This document shows positions 51,940 to 61,697 of a DNA stretch of 64,000 nt, in pieces. Position 1 is the first letter of the stretch. Each line of letters begins with the position of its first letter. The stretch is taken from the NCBI RefSeq assembly GCF_014207745.1, contig NZ_JACHJB010000001.1, positions 1,302,001 through 1,366,000 of the forward strand. The letters run 5' to 3'. The DNA is from Nonomuraea muscovyensis. Its GTDB lineage: Bacteria > Actinomycetota > Actinomycetes > Streptosporangiales > Streptosporangiaceae. Both the position numbers and the translations under genes were made by a program. The notes beneath the pieces were generated by a model. It was not told the DNA's origin and ran no database searches. It was given only the letters and a program-made list of their open reading frames with translations.

Positions 51940-53553
51940 TCATCCCCGACGCGGCTCGGTGAGCCGATCGTGACCCTTCGCCCCGACGCCGGCCATCCGG
52001 GCCGCCGGCCTGGGGGCCGGGACGGCCGCGCACGTGGCGCCGCGCGCGGGGACCGTGCCGTCGGCGAGGTAGGCGGCCAGGTGCCGGTCGACGCAGGTGT
52101 TGCCGGCCATCGACACGCCGTGGTTGCCGCCCTGGTCCACCACCATCCGGGCGGTCGGGAAGCGCTCGCGCATCTCCAGCGCCCCCGCGTACGGCGTGGC
52201 GGCGTCGCCGCGCGACTGGAGCATGAGGATCGGCGGCAGCGCGGGTGAGCCCTTGATCGCGACGGGCGTGCCGGCCTGGGCCGGCCAGAAGGCGCACGGT
52301 GCGTTGTACCAGGCGTTCGGCCAGGTCATGAACGGGGCGCGGCGGTGCTGGCGGGCCATGTCGGCCCGCCAGGCGTTCCAGTCGCGCGGCCAGGCCGCGT
52401 CGGTGCACTGGACGCTCAGGTAGACGGCGTAGCCGTTCTCGTCCTCGGCGTCCTGCCTGCCGTGCCGCTCGTAGGCGGCGAGCAGGCCCCGCGCGTCGCC
52501 GCGGCGGACGTAGGAGGACCAGGCGCCGGCCAGTTCGGGCCAGACCCGGTCGGTGTAGCCGCCGACGGTGAACATGTCGTCGAGCTCGCTCGGGCCGACC
52601 ACTCCGCCGGCCGGCCGCTCGCGCAGCCGGGCGCGCATGGCGTACCAGGCGAACGTGGTCTGGCGGGCGTCGGAGCCGAGCCGGTAGACCCGGTTGTTCC
52701 GGGCCGTCCAGGCGAGGAAGTCGCGGTGCCTGCGGTCGAAGGCGAGGTTCTGCGCCAGGTTGGTCTGGTACCAGACGCCGCCCGGGTCGACGGAGCTGTC
52801 CAGGACGAGGCGGTTGACCCGGTCCGGGAAGAGCGTGGCGTAGACGGCGCCGATGTAGGTGCCGTAGGAGTAGCCGAGGTAGCTGATGCGCTCCTCGCCG
52901 AGGGCGGCGCGGAGCACGTCGAGGTCACGGGCGACGGCCTCGGTCGTCATGTGGGGCAGCAGCCAGGCCCACAGGCTGCCGCACCGCTCGGCGTACTCGG
53001 CGGCCCGGCCGAGCAGCACCTGCTCGTCGTCCGCGCCGCGCGGCACCGCGTCGGGGCGGGGCGGGGCGTAGTAGACCTCCGGGTCGACGCAGCGCATGGC
53101 CGGCCGGCTCAGGCCCACCCCACGGGGGTCGAACCCGACCACGTCGTAGCGCTCGGTGATCCTCGGGGGCAGCGTCCTGGCGACGTGCTCGGCCAGCGAG
53201 CGGCCGGACGCGCCGGGGCCGCCGGGATTGACGAGCAGCGTGCCCAGGTGGTGGCCGTCGCGCGGCTTCGTCGCCTTGATCCGGTTGACGGCCAGCGTGA
53301 TCGCGCGGCCCGCCGGGTCGCGATGGTCGAGCGGCACGCGCAGCGTCGCGCACTCCGTGCCCGGGGTGCGGACCTGCCGCGCGGCGGCCACGTCCCTGCC
53401 GTCGGCGGGGCACGCCTCCCACGCCAGGGCCTGCACCGGCCTGGCCCGCGCCGCCACGGCCGGCGTGGCGGCGCCTCCCTGCGCGCTCACCACTCCGCCG
53501 GCCAGGACCGCCACGGCGGCGACCACCCGTACGCACCGCTTCACCCGTCTCAT
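51940..53553 (-). CDS. Secreted alpha/beta hydrolase, S33 tripeptidyl-aminopeptidase-type
   Basis: A 537-residue protein with a signal peptide (basic RRVKR, then VVAAVAVLAGGVVSAQGGAA). The core has GTLLVNPGGPGASG (oxyanion strand), VVGFDPRGVGLSRP, the nucleophile elbow GYSYGTY and the C-terminal SRGDAATPYAG plus GGNHGVS, supplying Asp and His. The family comprises tripeptidyl aminopeptidases and SlpD-like enzymes that trim peptides outside the cell. It interrupts the usual ispG-GNAT neighbourhood, so it was probably inserted later. The start is ATG with ACTAGT upstream. Confidence 0.9.
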   Translation of the reverse strand: MRRVKRCVRVVAAVAVLAGGVVSAQGGAATPAVAARARPVQALAWEACPADGRDVAAARQVRTPGTECATLRVPLDHRDPAGRAITLAVNRIKATKPRDGHHLGTLLVNPGGPGASGRSLAEHVARTLPPRITERYDVVGFDPRGVGLSRPAMRCVDPEVYYAPPRPDAVPRGADDEQVLLGRAAEYAERCGSLWAWLLPHMTTEAVARDLDVLRAALGEERISYLGYSYGTYIGAVYATLFPDRVNRLVLDSSVDPGGVWYQTNLAQNLAFDRRHRDFLAWTARNNRVYRLGSDARQTTFAWYAMRARLRERPAGGVVGPSELDDMFTVGGYTDRVWPELAGAWSSYVRRGDARGLLAAYERHGRQDAEDENGYAVYLSVQCTDAAWPRDWNAWRADMARQHRRAPFMTWPNAWYNAPCAFWPAQAGTPVAIKGSPALPPILMLQSRGDAATPYAGALEMRERFPTARMVVDQGGNHGVSMAGNTCVDRHLAAYLADGTVPARGATCAAVPAPRPAARMAGVGAKGHDRLTEPRRG

Positions 53554-53654
53554 GACTAGTGATGCTGCCCGCGTGGCGGACCGGTCACGATCGGTATGGG
53601 GGAACGCTTGCCATTCTGTAATGACTCGATGGCTCAGCGTGACGAGGTGGCGGC

Positions 53655-54821
53655 TCAGCCCACGGTGACCTGGGGGCCGGGAGCGTCGTCGTCGAGGTCG
53701 ACCTCGACGCCCATCTCCTCGGCGATCCGCAGCGCCTCCTCGATGAGGGTCTCGACGATCTGCGACTCGGGCACCGTCTTGACGACCTCGCCCTTGACGA
53801 AGATCTGGCCCTTGCCGTTGCCCGAGGCGACGCCCAGGTCGGCCTCACGCGCCTCGCCGGGACCGTTGACCACGCAGCCCATGACCGCCACCCGCAGCGG
53901 CACCTTCAGGCCCTCCAGGCCGGCCTGCACCTGCTCGGCGAGGGTGTAGACGTCGACCTGCGCCCGGCCGCACGACGGGCACGAGACGATCTCCAGCCCG
54001 CGCTCGCGCAGCCCCAGCGACTCGAGGATCTGCGCGCCGACCTTGACCTCCTCCACCGGAGGAGCCGACAGCGACACCCGGATCGTGTCGCCGATGCCCT
54101 CGGCCAGCAGCGCGCCGAACGCCACGGCCGACTTGATCGTGCCCTGGAAGGCCGGCCCCGCCTCGGTCACGCCCAGGTGGAGCGGGTAGTCGCACTGGGC
54201 GGCGAGCAGCCGGTAGGCGTTGATCATCACGACCGGGTCGTTGTGCTTGACCGAGATCTTGATGTCGCGGAAGCCGTGCTCCTCGAACAGCGAGCACTCC
54301 CACAGCGCCGACTCGACCAGCGCCTCGGGGGTGGCCTTGCCGTACTTCTGCAGCAGCCGGGGGTCGAGCGAGCCGGCGTTGACGCCGATGCGGATGGGCA
54401 CACCGTGGTCGGCCGCGGCCTTGGCGATCTCACCCACCTTGTCGTCGAACTTCTTGATGTTGCCCGGATTGACGCGCACCGCCGCGCAGCCCGCCTCGAT
54501 CGCGGCGAAGACGTACTTCGGCTGGAAGTGGATGTCGGCGATCACCGGGATCTGCGACTTCCTGGCGATGATCGGCAGCGCGTCGGCGTCGTCCTGGGAC
54601 GGCACGGCCACGCGGACGATCTGGCAGCCGGACGCCGTCAGCTCGGCGATCTGCTGCAGGGTGGAGTTGACGTCGGCGGTGACCGTGGTGGTCATCGACT
54701 GCACGGAGACGGGCGCGTCGCCACCCACGAGCACGTTGCCCACCCTGATCTGCCGCGAGTGCCGTCGTTCGGCCAGCGGCTTGGGGCGGACCGTCGGGAT
54801 GCCGAGTGCTACAGAAGACAT
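53655..54821 (-). CDS. ispG: 4-hydroxy-3-methylbut-2-en-1-yl diphosphate synthase (flavodoxin/ferredoxin)
   Basis: A 388-residue IspG (GcpE). The TIM barrel includes [21 protein letters not shown] and [15 protein letters not shown]; the iron-sulfur Cys ligands are in [12 protein letters not shown] and [10 protein letters not shown], with the catalytic Glu following in the last. It converts MEcPP to HMBPP, the penultimate step of the MEP isoprenoid pathway. RBS AAGAGGAG lies just before the ATG. It follows dxr by only 41 bp, so the two are likely cotranscribed. Confidence 0.97.
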   Translation of the reverse strand: MSSVALGIPTVRPKPLAERRHSRQIRVGNVLVGGDAPVSVQSMTTTVTADVNSTLQQIAELTASGCQIVRVAVPSQDDADALPIIARKSQIPVIADIHFQPKYVFAAIEAGCAAVRVNPGNIKKFDDKVGEIAKAAADHGVPIRIGVNAGSLDPRLLQKYGKATPEALVESALWECSLFEEHGFRDIKISVKHNDPVVMINAYRLLAAQCDYPLHLGVTEAGPAFQGTIKSAVAFGALLAEGIGDTIRVSLSAPPVEEVKVGAQILESLGLRERGLEIVSCPSCGRAQVDVYTLAEQVQAGLEGLKVPLRVAVMGCVVNGPGEAREADLGVASGNGKGQIFVKGEVVKTVPESQIVETLIEEALRIAEEMGVEVDLDDDAPGPQVTVG

Positions 54822-54862
54822 TGCTCCTCTTAGGTGTCGAAGACGGTGTCCAGTCTAGGAAG

Positions 54863-56053
54863 TCAGCGGGACTGCCGCGCCGCCAGCTCCACCGCGCGGG
54901 CGCGAGCCCAGCCGTCGGCGGCCAGCACCTCCTCGACCGAGCCGGCGGGAGTGACGTCGTGCTCCTCCACCACGCGGGCGACGGTGTCGACGATCGCGAG
55001 GAACGGCAGCTCGCCGCGGAGGAACGCCTCCAGGCACGCCTCGTTGGCCGCGTTGTAGACGGCCGGCGCGGTGCCACCCGCCGCGCCGACATGTCGGGCC
55101 AGGGCGACGGCGGGGAACGCGGCGTCGTCGAGGGGCTCGAAGGTCCACGTGTGGGCCCTGGTCCAGTCGACGGCCGGGGCCGCGCCGGCCAGCCGCCCGG
55201 GGTGGCCGAGGGCCAGCGCGATCGGCAGCCGCATGTCGGGCGGGCTGGCCTGGGCGATGGTGGAGCCGTCGACGAACTCCACCATGGAGTGGATGATCGA
55301 CTGCGGGTGGACCACCACCTCGATGCGGTCGAAGCCCAGGTCGAACAGCAGGTGCGCCTCGATCACCTCCAACCCCTTGTTGACCAGGGTCGCGGAGTTG
55401 ACGGTGATCATGGGGCCCATCGACCAGGTGGGGTGGGCCAGCGCCATCTCGGGTGTCACCCCGGCCATCTCGGCGCGGCTCCTGCCCCGGAACGGGCCGC
55501 CGCTGGCCGTGATGACGAGCCGCCGGACGGCGTCGGGGTCGTGACCGTCGGGCCCGGCGGCCCACAGGCACTGCTGGACCGCGGAGTGCTCGGAGTCGAC
55601 GGGGAGGATCCGGCCCGGCTTGGCCAGCCGCTTGACCAGGGGCCCGCCGATGATCAGGGACTCCTTGTTGGCCAGCGCCAGGGTGCGGCCGGCCTCCAGC
55701 GCGACGAGCGTGGAGGTCAGGCCGAGCGCGCCGGTGATGCCGTTGAGCACGGTGTCGCACTGCCACGCGGCCACCTCGGCGACCCCGTCGGCGCCGGCGA
55801 GCACCAGGGGCGCGGCGCCGTGCGCGGCGAGCGCGTCCTTCAGGGCCGGCACCGCCGCCTCGTCGGCGACGGCCACGACCTCGGCCCCGACCTCGGCGGC
55901 CTGCCTGGCCAGCAACTCGACCTTGCCGCCGCCGGCCGCGAGCCCCGCGACCCGGAACCTGCCGGGATTGGTCGTGAGGACGTCGAGGGCCTGGGTGCCG
56001 ACCGAGCCGGTGGAGCCCAGCACGACGACGGAGCGGAGGGACTGTGCATGCAC
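54863..56053 (-). CDS. dxr: 1-deoxy-D-xylulose-5-phosphate reductoisomerase
   Basis: A 396-residue Dxr: NADPH motif [15 protein letters not shown] near the N-terminus, [18 protein letters not shown] ([14 protein letters not shown]), [11 protein letters not shown], the flexible-loop [20 protein letters not shown] and [21 protein letters not shown]. It catalyses the first committed MEP-pathway step. The start is GTG 56053, with GGGGAGAA 7 nt upstream; an overlapping ATG nearby is in another frame. The downstream neighbour is directly ispG: the site-2 protease gene (rip1/rseP) that commonly sits between them in actinobacteria is missing. Confidence 0.97.
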   Translation of the reverse strand: MHAQSLRSVVVLGSTGSVGTQALDVLTTNPGRFRVAGLAAGGGKVELLARQAAEVGAEVVAVADEAAVPALKDALAAHGAAPLVLAGADGVAEVAAWQCDTVLNGITGALGLTSTLVALEAGRTLALANKESLIIGGPLVKRLAKPGRILPVDSEHSAVQQCLWAAGPDGHDPDAVRRLVITASGGPFRGRSRAEMAGVTPEMALAHPTWSMGPMITVNSATLVNKGLEVIEAHLLFDLGFDRIEVVVHPQSIIHSMVEFVDGSTIAQASPPDMRLPIALALGHPGRLAGAAPAVDWTRAHTWTFEPLDDAAFPAVALARHVGAAGGTAPAVYNAANEACLEAFLRGELPFLAIVDTVARVVEEHDVTPAGSVEEVLAADGWARARAVELAARQSR

Positions 56054-56206
56054 CCGTCCATTCTCCCCGCTCGCGGACGCGCCCGGGCACGCGGCCGTGA
56101 CGTTCCCGAAATCGGCCCGGTATGTGACGGGCGGTATCACCACCGGTTCGTACCGTGATGCCGCCATATCCGAATGCGCATAGCTTGAGAAAAAGGCATA
56201 TCGCCG

Positions 56207-56249
56207 TACGTACCTTCCAACGGCAGATTCCGGTTTCGGGAGGTACGTA
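56207..56249 (+). promoter_or_regulatory. RBS-sequestering hairpin before the serine protease gene
   Basis: TACGTACCT at 56207-56215 pairs with AGGTACGTA at 56241-56249 over 9 perfect base pairs, extended by T-G and two C-G pairs (TCC with GGG) to 12. The loop is 19 nt. The Shine-Dalgarno GGGAGG (56238-56243) lies in the stem and the ATG starts directly after it. This could act as an RNA thermosensor-like or ligand-gated switch, or as a DNA operator. Confidence 0.55.
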
Positions 56250-57362
56250 ATGCACCGCAGAGTCGCCCTGCTCTCCGCCGTCGCGCTCGCCGTGGCGGGC
56301 GCGCTGATCCCCGCGTCCGCGGGAGCCGCCCAGGCAGGCACCTCGGCGACCGGCCTGGACCCCAGGCCCGTCCGCTGGTCCGCGACGGACTCCTGGCCGG
56401 AACGCCGGACCGTCCTGCAGTACTGGACGTCGCAGCGCATGCTGGCGGCGGAGCCCCTGTCGTCGCCCGCGCCGCGCCGCGCCTCGTCGGACTCGCCCAC
56501 CCAGGGCAGCCCGTGGGCCACCCGCGGCGCCTCGACCGGCACCGCCACCGGCGGGCGCGTCCCGTACACGATCCGCGGCTCCTCCGCGGGAGCCGGCCAG
56601 GCCGCGCCGTGGTCGGTCGGCGGCACCGCGCCCGTCGGCGTCCGCCAGGTCGCCCAGCAGGCCCAGGTGCCGAACAGCCCCGGCCTGCGATGGACCGACG
56701 GCGGCGCCGTCGTGCGCACCGTGGGCCGGGTCTTCTTCACCACCGCCGAGGGCCGCAACTCCTCCTGCTCGGGCACGGCCGTCACCAGCGCCAACGAGAG
56801 CGTCGTGATGACCGCCGGGCACTGCGTGAAGCTGAACGGCGCCGCCCACCGCAACTGGGTGTTCGTCCCGGGTTTCGACAACGGCCGGCGCCCGTTCGGC
56901 ACCTGGGTCGCCACCAGGCTGCTGACCACCCAGCAGTGGAACGCCCGCGAGGACATCAACTTCGACATCGCCGCCGCCGTGGTCGCGCCGCTCGACGGCC
57001 GGACGCTGACCGACGTGGTCGGCGGGCAGGGGGTGGCCTTCAACCAGGCCAGGCGGCAGCAGATGTACTCCTTCGGCTACCCGGCGGCGGCGCCGTTCAA
57101 CGGCTCACGGCTCATCTACTGCAGCGGGCAGGCGTTCGACGACACCGTCATGACCCGGGACCTGGGCCTGCGCTGCGCCATGACGGGCGGCTCCAGCGGC
57201 GGCCCGTGGTTCCGCAACTTCGACGAGTCGACCGGGCTCGGCTGGCTCAACTCCGTCAACAGCTTCAAGTACAACTTCGCGCCGGACTTCATGTTCGGCC
57301 CGTTCTTCGGCAACGAGGCCCAGGCCGTCTACCAGGCCGCGCAGCGCACCAACGCACTCTGA
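56250..57362 (+). CDS. Secreted trypsin-like serine protease (S1 family)
   Basis: A 370-residue preproprotein. Signal peptide: [30 protein letters not shown] propeptide includes [12 protein letters not shown]. The chymotrypsin-fold domain has TAGHC (H191), Asp in [13 protein letters not shown] and GGSSGGPWF with the catalytic Ser. Glutamyl-endopeptidase-like members have similar VMTAGHCVK motifs. The ATG at 56250 follows GGGAGG, which is in a hairpin. A paralogue lies directly downstream. Confidence 0.9.
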   Translation: MHRRVALLSAVALAVAGALIPASAGAAQAGTSATGLDPRPVRWSATDSWPERRTVLQYWTSQRMLAAEPLSSPAPRRASSDSPTQGSPWATRGASTGTATGGRVPYTIRGSSAGAGQAAPWSVGGTAPVGVRQVAQQAQVPNSPGLRWTDGGAVVRTVGRVFFTTAEGRNSSCSGTAVTSANESVVMTAGHCVKLNGAAHRNWVFVPGFDNGRRPFGTWVATRLLTTQQWNAREDINFDIAAAVVAPLDGRTLTDVVGGQGVAFNQARRQQMYSFGYPAAAPFNGSRLIYCSGQAFDDTVMTRDLGLRCAMTGGSSGGPWFRNFDESTGLGWLNSVNSFKYNFAPDFMFGPFFGNEAQAVYQAAQRTNAL

Positions 57363-57418
57363 GGCGTTTTACCGAATGTAGCCACAAGGGCACACGTTGT
57401 AGTGCACACTCGGGTGCC

Positions 57419-58552
57419 ATGACCCTGAGCACCCCTCTGCTGGCGGCCGTTCCGCTCGTCGCGGGGCTGATGGGCCCCGCCCTCGTCGGCGCGACTCCCC
57501 CACAGCGACCCGTCCATCCGCCCGCCCACGCCGACCACGACCCGCCCCGGGCACGCGACGCCGGGCCCGACGCGGCGCGGGCGACGCGGGCGGGACAGGC
57601 CTCCCGGCCGGACGTCGTCGAGCACGTCGCCGCCCGCGGCCCGTCCGACCAGCAGCGGGTGCTCGGCTACTGGACGGCCCGGCGGATGGCCGCGGCGCTG
57701 CCGATCGACCTGGTCGGCTCCCTGCCGGGGGGCGGCCTGCTCGGCGGGCTCACCGGCCGGGCCGGCGGCCCGGGTGTGCCAGGGCTGTCGGGCACGACGG
57801 CCCGCCAGGCCTCCCCCGACCGCCGTCCGGCCGTCTCCCGGCACCACTCCGCCCGGCCGCAGCAGACGACGTACGGCGCGCGCTGGTCGACCGGCGGCGC
57901 GGTGACCAGGACCACCGGCCGCGTCTTCATGACGATGAACGGGGTCGACTTCGTCTGCTCGGCGAGCACGGTCAAGAGCGCCAACCGCGACGTGGTGGTC
58001 ACGGCGGGCCACTGCGTCAAGGACGGCGCCGGCCAGTGGGCCGACAACTGGACGTTCGTGCCGGGCTACCGTGACGGCGGCGGCCACCCGTACGGGAGGT
58101 ACCCGGCGCGCCGCATGTTCGTCGCGGGCCCGTGGTCCCGCTCGGCCGACGACAGCTACGACGTGGGCATGGTAGTCCTGGGCACCTCGTCCGGCAGGCA
58201 CGTCGCCGACGTGGTGGGCGCTCAGGAGATCGCCTTCAACCAGCCGCGGGGCGGGCAGGCCTTCGGCTTCGGCTATCCCGCCGACCCGCCGTACAACGGC
58301 GAACACCTGGTCTACTGCGCCGGACGGCTGCGCGCCGACCCCCACGGCGAGACCCGCGACCAGGGCCTCGGCTGCGACATGACGGCCGGCTCCAGCGGCG
58401 GCCCCTGGCTGTCCGGCTTCGACCACGACACCGGCAAGGGCACCCTGACGTCGCTGAGCAGCTTCAAGTACAGCGACGACCAGCGCACCATGTACGGCCC
58501 CTACTTCGGCGAGGCCGTCAAAACCCTCTTCACCACCGCCGAACGCGCCTGA
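57419..58552 (+). CDS. Secreted trypsin-like serine protease, second paralogue
   Basis: A 377-residue preproprotein homologous to the previous gene. Signal-like N-terminus (LSTPLLAAVPLVAGLMGPALVGA), then a propeptide with RVLGYWTARRM matching [10 protein letters not shown] of the neighbour, TAGHCVKDGAG (His), SADDSYDVGMVVL (Asp) and AGSSGGPWLSG (Ser). The propeptide is longer and Gly/Pro-rich. The ATG at 57419 was chosen by the signal peptide; no clear RBS is visible. It is the product of a tandem duplication, diverged over the propeptide. Confidence 0.88.
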   Translation: MTLSTPLLAAVPLVAGLMGPALVGATPPQRPVHPPAHADHDPPRARDAGPDAARATRAGQASRPDVVEHVAARGPSDQQRVLGYWTARRMAAALPIDLVGSLPGGGLLGGLTGRAGGPGVPGLSGTTARQASPDRRPAVSRHHSARPQQTTYGARWSTGGAVTRTTGRVFMTMNGVDFVCSASTVKSANRDVVVTAGHCVKDGAGQWADNWTFVPGYRDGGGHPYGRYPARRMFVAGPWSRSADDSYDVGMVVLGTSSGRHVADVVGAQEIAFNQPRGGQAFGFGYPADPPYNGEHLVYCAGRLRADPHGETRDQGLGCDMTAGSSGGPWLSGFDHDTGKGTLTSLSSFKYSDDQRTMYGPYFGEAVKTLFTTAERA

Positions 58553-58636
58553 CCGGCCCCACCCTGGCCCTCCCGCCACCTGTCCTCCCCTTCCACCGCG
58601 ACCCGTTCGGGCGCGCGGCCGGGCGGATGGGCGGCG

Positions 58637-59239
58637 TCAGATCCAGCCCTCCTCCCAGGCACGGTGTGCCGCGGCGTGGCGCGAACTGACCCCGAGCTTG
58701 GCCATGGCCGCCGACAGGTAGTTGCGCACCGTGCCGGGAGCGAGGTGGATCTGCGCCGCGATGTCGTTGATCGAGGCGCCCGTCCGCGACGCGCGCAGCA
58801 CCTCCAGCTCCCGTCCGGTCAGGGGGCAGTCGTCCTCGGCGAGGGCGGAGGCGGCGATGTCGGGGTCGACGTAGCGGCGGCCGGCGGCGACGTCGCGGAT
58901 GATCTCGGCCAGCCGGGTGGCGGGCGTGGTCTTGGGCACGAATCCGCTCACCCCGGCGGCGAGCGCACGGCGCAGCACGCCGGGCCGGGCATGCCGGGTG
59001 ACGAGGACGATCCGTGTGGACAGCGCGGCGCGGATCTCCTGCGCGGCGTGCAACCCGTCGGCGGGCGGCATCTCCAGGTCGAGCACGGCGATGTCCGGCC
59101 GCCGCTCGTGTGCCAGCCGCACCGCGTCCGTGGTGGTGGCCGCCTCGGCGACCACGTCCAGGTCCGCCTCCAGCCCGAGCAGCGCGGCCAGGGCTCCCCT
59201 GATGAGGTCCTCGTCGTCGGCGATCAGCAACCGGATCAC
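58637..59239 (-). CDS. NarL/LuxR-type response regulator
   Basis: A 200-residue DNA-binding response regulator. Receiver domain: MIRLLIADDEDLIRGAL (acidic pair), RPDIAVLDLEMPPADG (phospho-Asp), VTRHARPGVLRRAL (switch Thr), VPKTTPATRL (Lys). The LuxR-type HTH has LTGRELEVLRASRTGASINDIA and LAPGTVRNYLSAAMAKLG. It overlaps the histidine kinase gene by 4 bp (ATGA) and is its cognate partner. The putative target site lies in the divergent gap at 60587-60612. Confidence 0.93.
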   Translation of the reverse strand: MIRLLIADDEDLIRGALAALLGLEADLDVVAEAATTTDAVRLAHERRPDIAVLDLEMPPADGLHAAQEIRAALSTRIVLVTRHARPGVLRRALAAGVSGFVPKTTPATRLAEIIRDVAAGRRYVDPDIAASALAEDDCPLTGRELEVLRASRTGASINDIAAQIHLAPGTVRNYLSAAMAKLGVSSRHAAAHRAWEEGWI

Positions 59240-60534
59240 CGCGTACTCACCCCGGCGGGGTAGGCGGGCGCGCCGGCCGGCAGCGAGGCCACCACCTCGA
59301 ACCGGTCGCCGTCGCGCCGCCAGTCCAGCGTGCCGCCGGCCTGCTCCAGCCGCCCGGCCAGGGTGCGCAGCCCGGTGCCCGCGTCCGGCCGGGGCGGGTC
59401 CGCGGCGCCGTCGTTGCCGATCAGCAGCCGGGCATGGCCGTCCTCGACGCGGTAGGCGATGCGCGCGTGGCCGGCCCGGCTGTGGCGCAGCACGTTGGTG
59501 GTCGCCTCGCGCATCACCAGCCCCAGCAGGTGGCGGGCGGGCTCCGGCAGGGTGGGCGCGCCGGTGGCCTGATCACGGTCGACGGCCGTGTCGATGCCGG
59601 CGGCGGTCAGCACCTTGGCCGCGTTGGCGATCTCGTCCTCCAGAGTCGTACGCCGGTATCCCTGCACCACGGCACGGGTGTCGCGGAGCGCGTCGGCGGC
59701 CAGCCGCCGCACCTCCCGCATCTCCGCGGCGGCCCGCGCCGGGTCGCCCTCGACGAGCCGCTCGGCAAGCTCGCTCTTGAGCGCGATCACCTGCAGGTGG
59801 TGGCCCTGGATGTCGTGCAGGTCGGCGGCGAAGCGCAGCCGCTCGTCCTTGACCGCCAGTTCGGCGGCCAGCCGCCGCGCCTGGTCCAGCCGGTCGGCGA
59901 CGTCCCAGGCCCACAGCATGCCCAGCGCCATCCAGGCGACGGAGGCGACCATGCCGGCCGGGAAGGCGGCAGCGAGGAGCCACCCCTCGTCTCCCGAGGC
60001 GAGCGCCACGCCCCCGCCGAGCGCCGCCGCGGCGACCACCGCGCCGGCGATGAGCGTGCGCCGGTGCGCCGGCCGGAGGAACGTCGCCGTGATCGACACC
60101 ATCACCGCCGGAGCGACCGGCCACAGCCCGTCGTCGCGCAACGCCAGCGGGACGGCCCCGAGCACGGCCGCGGCCAGACCCCCCACCACCAGCCACCCGG
60201 CCGGAAACCCGCCAGGCCCCGCCGTCGACCGGCCGGCCGGAGCCCGGCCACCCGGATGACGACCGTCCGTCCGATGACCGCCCACCTGGTGACCGGGCCC
60301 GGGGTCGCCTGGGACGCGGTCCAGCCGGCGGCCGACGAGCACGACGGCGGCCACGACCAGCACCGCCAGCGCCAGGCCGCTGACGCCCCTGACCCAGGGG
60401 ACCACGCCCTCGTCCATGGCCCACGCCCTGACGAAGAGCACCAGGGACACCGTGATGCTCCCGGTGAGGCTCCACCACGTGTAGCGGCGGAACCCGCTCA
60501 GCCCCGTCCCGCGCTCGCTCGGCCCGTCACGCAC
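59236..60534 (-). CDS. Sensor histidine kinase (HisKA_3/DesK-like)
   Basis: A 432-residue membrane kinase. About six hydrophobic segments fill residues 15-190. The HisKA_3 motif reads RFAADLHDIQGHHLQVIALK with the phospho-His, and the ATPase domain has REATTNVLRHSRAGHARI and GNDGAADPPRPDAGTGLRTL. It is of the NarL-partner type with membrane sensing, possibly of membrane state as in DesK. It is paired with the regulator at 58637 and divergent from two small membrane proteins. Confidence 0.92.
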   Translation of the reverse strand: MRDGPSERGTGLSGFRRYTWWSLTGSITVSLVLFVRAWAMDEGVVPWVRGVSGLALAVLVVAAVVLVGRRLDRVPGDPGPGHQVGGHRTDGRHPGGRAPAGRSTAGPGGFPAGWLVVGGLAAAVLGAVPLALRDDGLWPVAPAVMVSITATFLRPAHRRTLIAGAVVAAAALGGGVALASGDEGWLLAAAFPAGMVASVAWMALGMLWAWDVADRLDQARRLAAELAVKDERLRFAADLHDIQGHHLQVIALKSELAERLVEGDPARAAAEMREVRRLAADALRDTRAVVQGYRRTTLEDEIANAAKVLTAAGIDTAVDRDQATGAPTLPEPARHLLGLVMREATTNVLRHSRAGHARIAYRVEDGHARLLIGNDGAADPPRPDAGTGLRTLAGRLEQAGGTLDWRRDGDRFEVVASLPAGAPAYPAGVSTR

Positions 60535-60586
60535 GCCGCCATTGTCCCCTGGTGCGGCAGGTGGTGGGGGGTATGCCGGGCCCCGA

Positions 60587-60612
60587 TGACAAATGTCACG
60601 AGATTTCGTGAC
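60587..60612. promoter_or_regulatory. Overlapping palindromes, probable response-regulator operator
   Basis: TGACA-AA-TGTCA at 60587-60598 and GTCACGA-GATT-TCGTGAC at 60595-60612 are both perfect and overlap. They lie in the 180-bp gap between the kinase and the divergent membrane-protein operon, where NarL-type regulators usually bind to control a target and themselves. Confidence 0.55.
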
Positions 60613-60714
60613 AGGCCCCCGCCGGCACGTGCGGCTTCCGCACTACTGGCGGCTCCCGTCCTCCCGCAGTCTGGGTTCCGGATACCCCAACCCCGTACAC
60701 GAGAGGAGCCGGAG

Positions 60715-61137
60715 ATGAGAGCAAGAGCCGCCCACAGCCACCACGGGCGCGGCTGGTGGCCGTTCTTCCGTCACTACCTGGAGATGGTCGCGGCGATGTT
60801 CGTCGGCATGGCGGTCCTCGGCGCCGCCGTGCGCGGCGGCCTGGCGCTCGCGGGCCTGGAGTTCCCCGCGCGGCCGGAGCCGGCCGTCCTGGAGATGGCC
60901 GTCGACATGTCCGTCGGGATGATCGTCTGGATGCGCTACCGGGGCCACGGCTGGGCCGGGACCCTGGAGATGGCCGGCTCCATGTTCGTCCCGGCACTGG
61001 TCCTGTTCCCGCTGCTGTGGACAGGCGTGATCCCGGCCGGCTCGCTGCTCCTCCTGGAGCACGTCGTGATGCTCCCGCTCATGCTCCTGGTGATGCTCCG
61101 CCGGCGCGACGAGTACGGGGGCCCGGCCCGTGTCTGA
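60715..61137 (+). CDS. Small membrane protein of unknown function
   Basis: A 140-residue protein with about four hydrophobic helices (YLEMVAAMFVGMAVLGAAV, VLEMAVDMSVGMIVWMRY, FVPALVLFPLLWTGVIPA, LEHVVMLPLMLLVMLRR), unusually rich in Met with repeated LEM and LEMA motifs. The His-rich N-terminus (HSHHGRGWW) may bind metal. The ATG at 60715 follows GAGAGGAG. It is divergent from the two-component system and likely its target. The family was not recognised. Confidence 0.75.
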   Translation: MRARAAHSHHGRGWWPFFRHYLEMVAAMFVGMAVLGAAVRGGLALAGLEFPARPEPAVLEMAVDMSVGMIVWMRYRGHGWAGTLEMAGSMFVPALVLFPLLWTGVIPAGSLLLLEHVVMLPLMLLVMLRRRDEYGGPARV

Positions 61138-61696
61138 CGTCATACCGCACCGTTCCGGCTGGGCAGCCGTGCTGCGGCGCTGGCCGACCGCCCTGGCCGT
61201 GGGAACGGCGGCGGCGAGGCTGGCCGGAGGCTCCTCGGACGGGGAGATCACCGCGCTCGCCGAGGTCGCCATGCTGCTGCCCCTGGTCTACCTCGTCGTG
61301 GCGGGGATCCGGCGCCGGGGGGCGTCGTGGCCGACGCTGGGCGCCCTCGTGGTCCTCTACGTGGGCCTGCGGACGCTGGACGTGGTCCCCACGCCGGCCG
61401 TGCTCGCCGGGGTGTCGCTGGCCGTCCTGGTGCGGGGCGCCGTCTCCGGTGACCTGCGCAGCTCGGGGGCGTTCCGGCTCCAGGCCCTGGGGGTGCTCGG
61501 GTTCGGCGCGCTGGCGCTGGCCGCGCTGGTGGCGGAGCCGGACCTCGGCCGCTACCTGGTGGCTGCGGGCTGGCTCCTGCACGGCGTCTGGGACTTCGTC
61601 CATCTCAGGAGGAACGCGGTCGTGTCGCGTTCGTACGCGGAGTGGTGCGGCGTCTTCGACGTCCTCATCGCCGCACAACTGGTGTTCCTGGCATGA
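61130..61696 (+). CDS. Multi-pass membrane protein of unknown function
   Basis: A 188-residue protein with about five to six hydrophobic helices (ITALAEVAMLLPLVYLVVAG, GALVVLYVGLRTLDVV, LGVLGFGALALAALVAE and others). It ends with WLLHGVWDFVHLRRNAVVSRSYAEWCGVFDV. It starts with GTG at 61130, overlapping the previous gene by 8 bp, so the two are made together. The family was not recognised. Confidence 0.72.
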   Translation: MSDVIPHRSGWAAVLRRWPTALAVGTAAARLAGGSSDGEITALAEVAMLLPLVYLVVAGIRRRGASWPTLGALVVLYVGLRTLDVVPTPAVLAGVSLAVLVRGAVSGDLRSSGAFRLQALGVLGFGALALAALVAEPDLGRYLVAAGWLLHGVWDFVHLRRNAVVSRSYAEWCGVFDVLIAAQLVFLA

Positions 61697-61697
61697 G

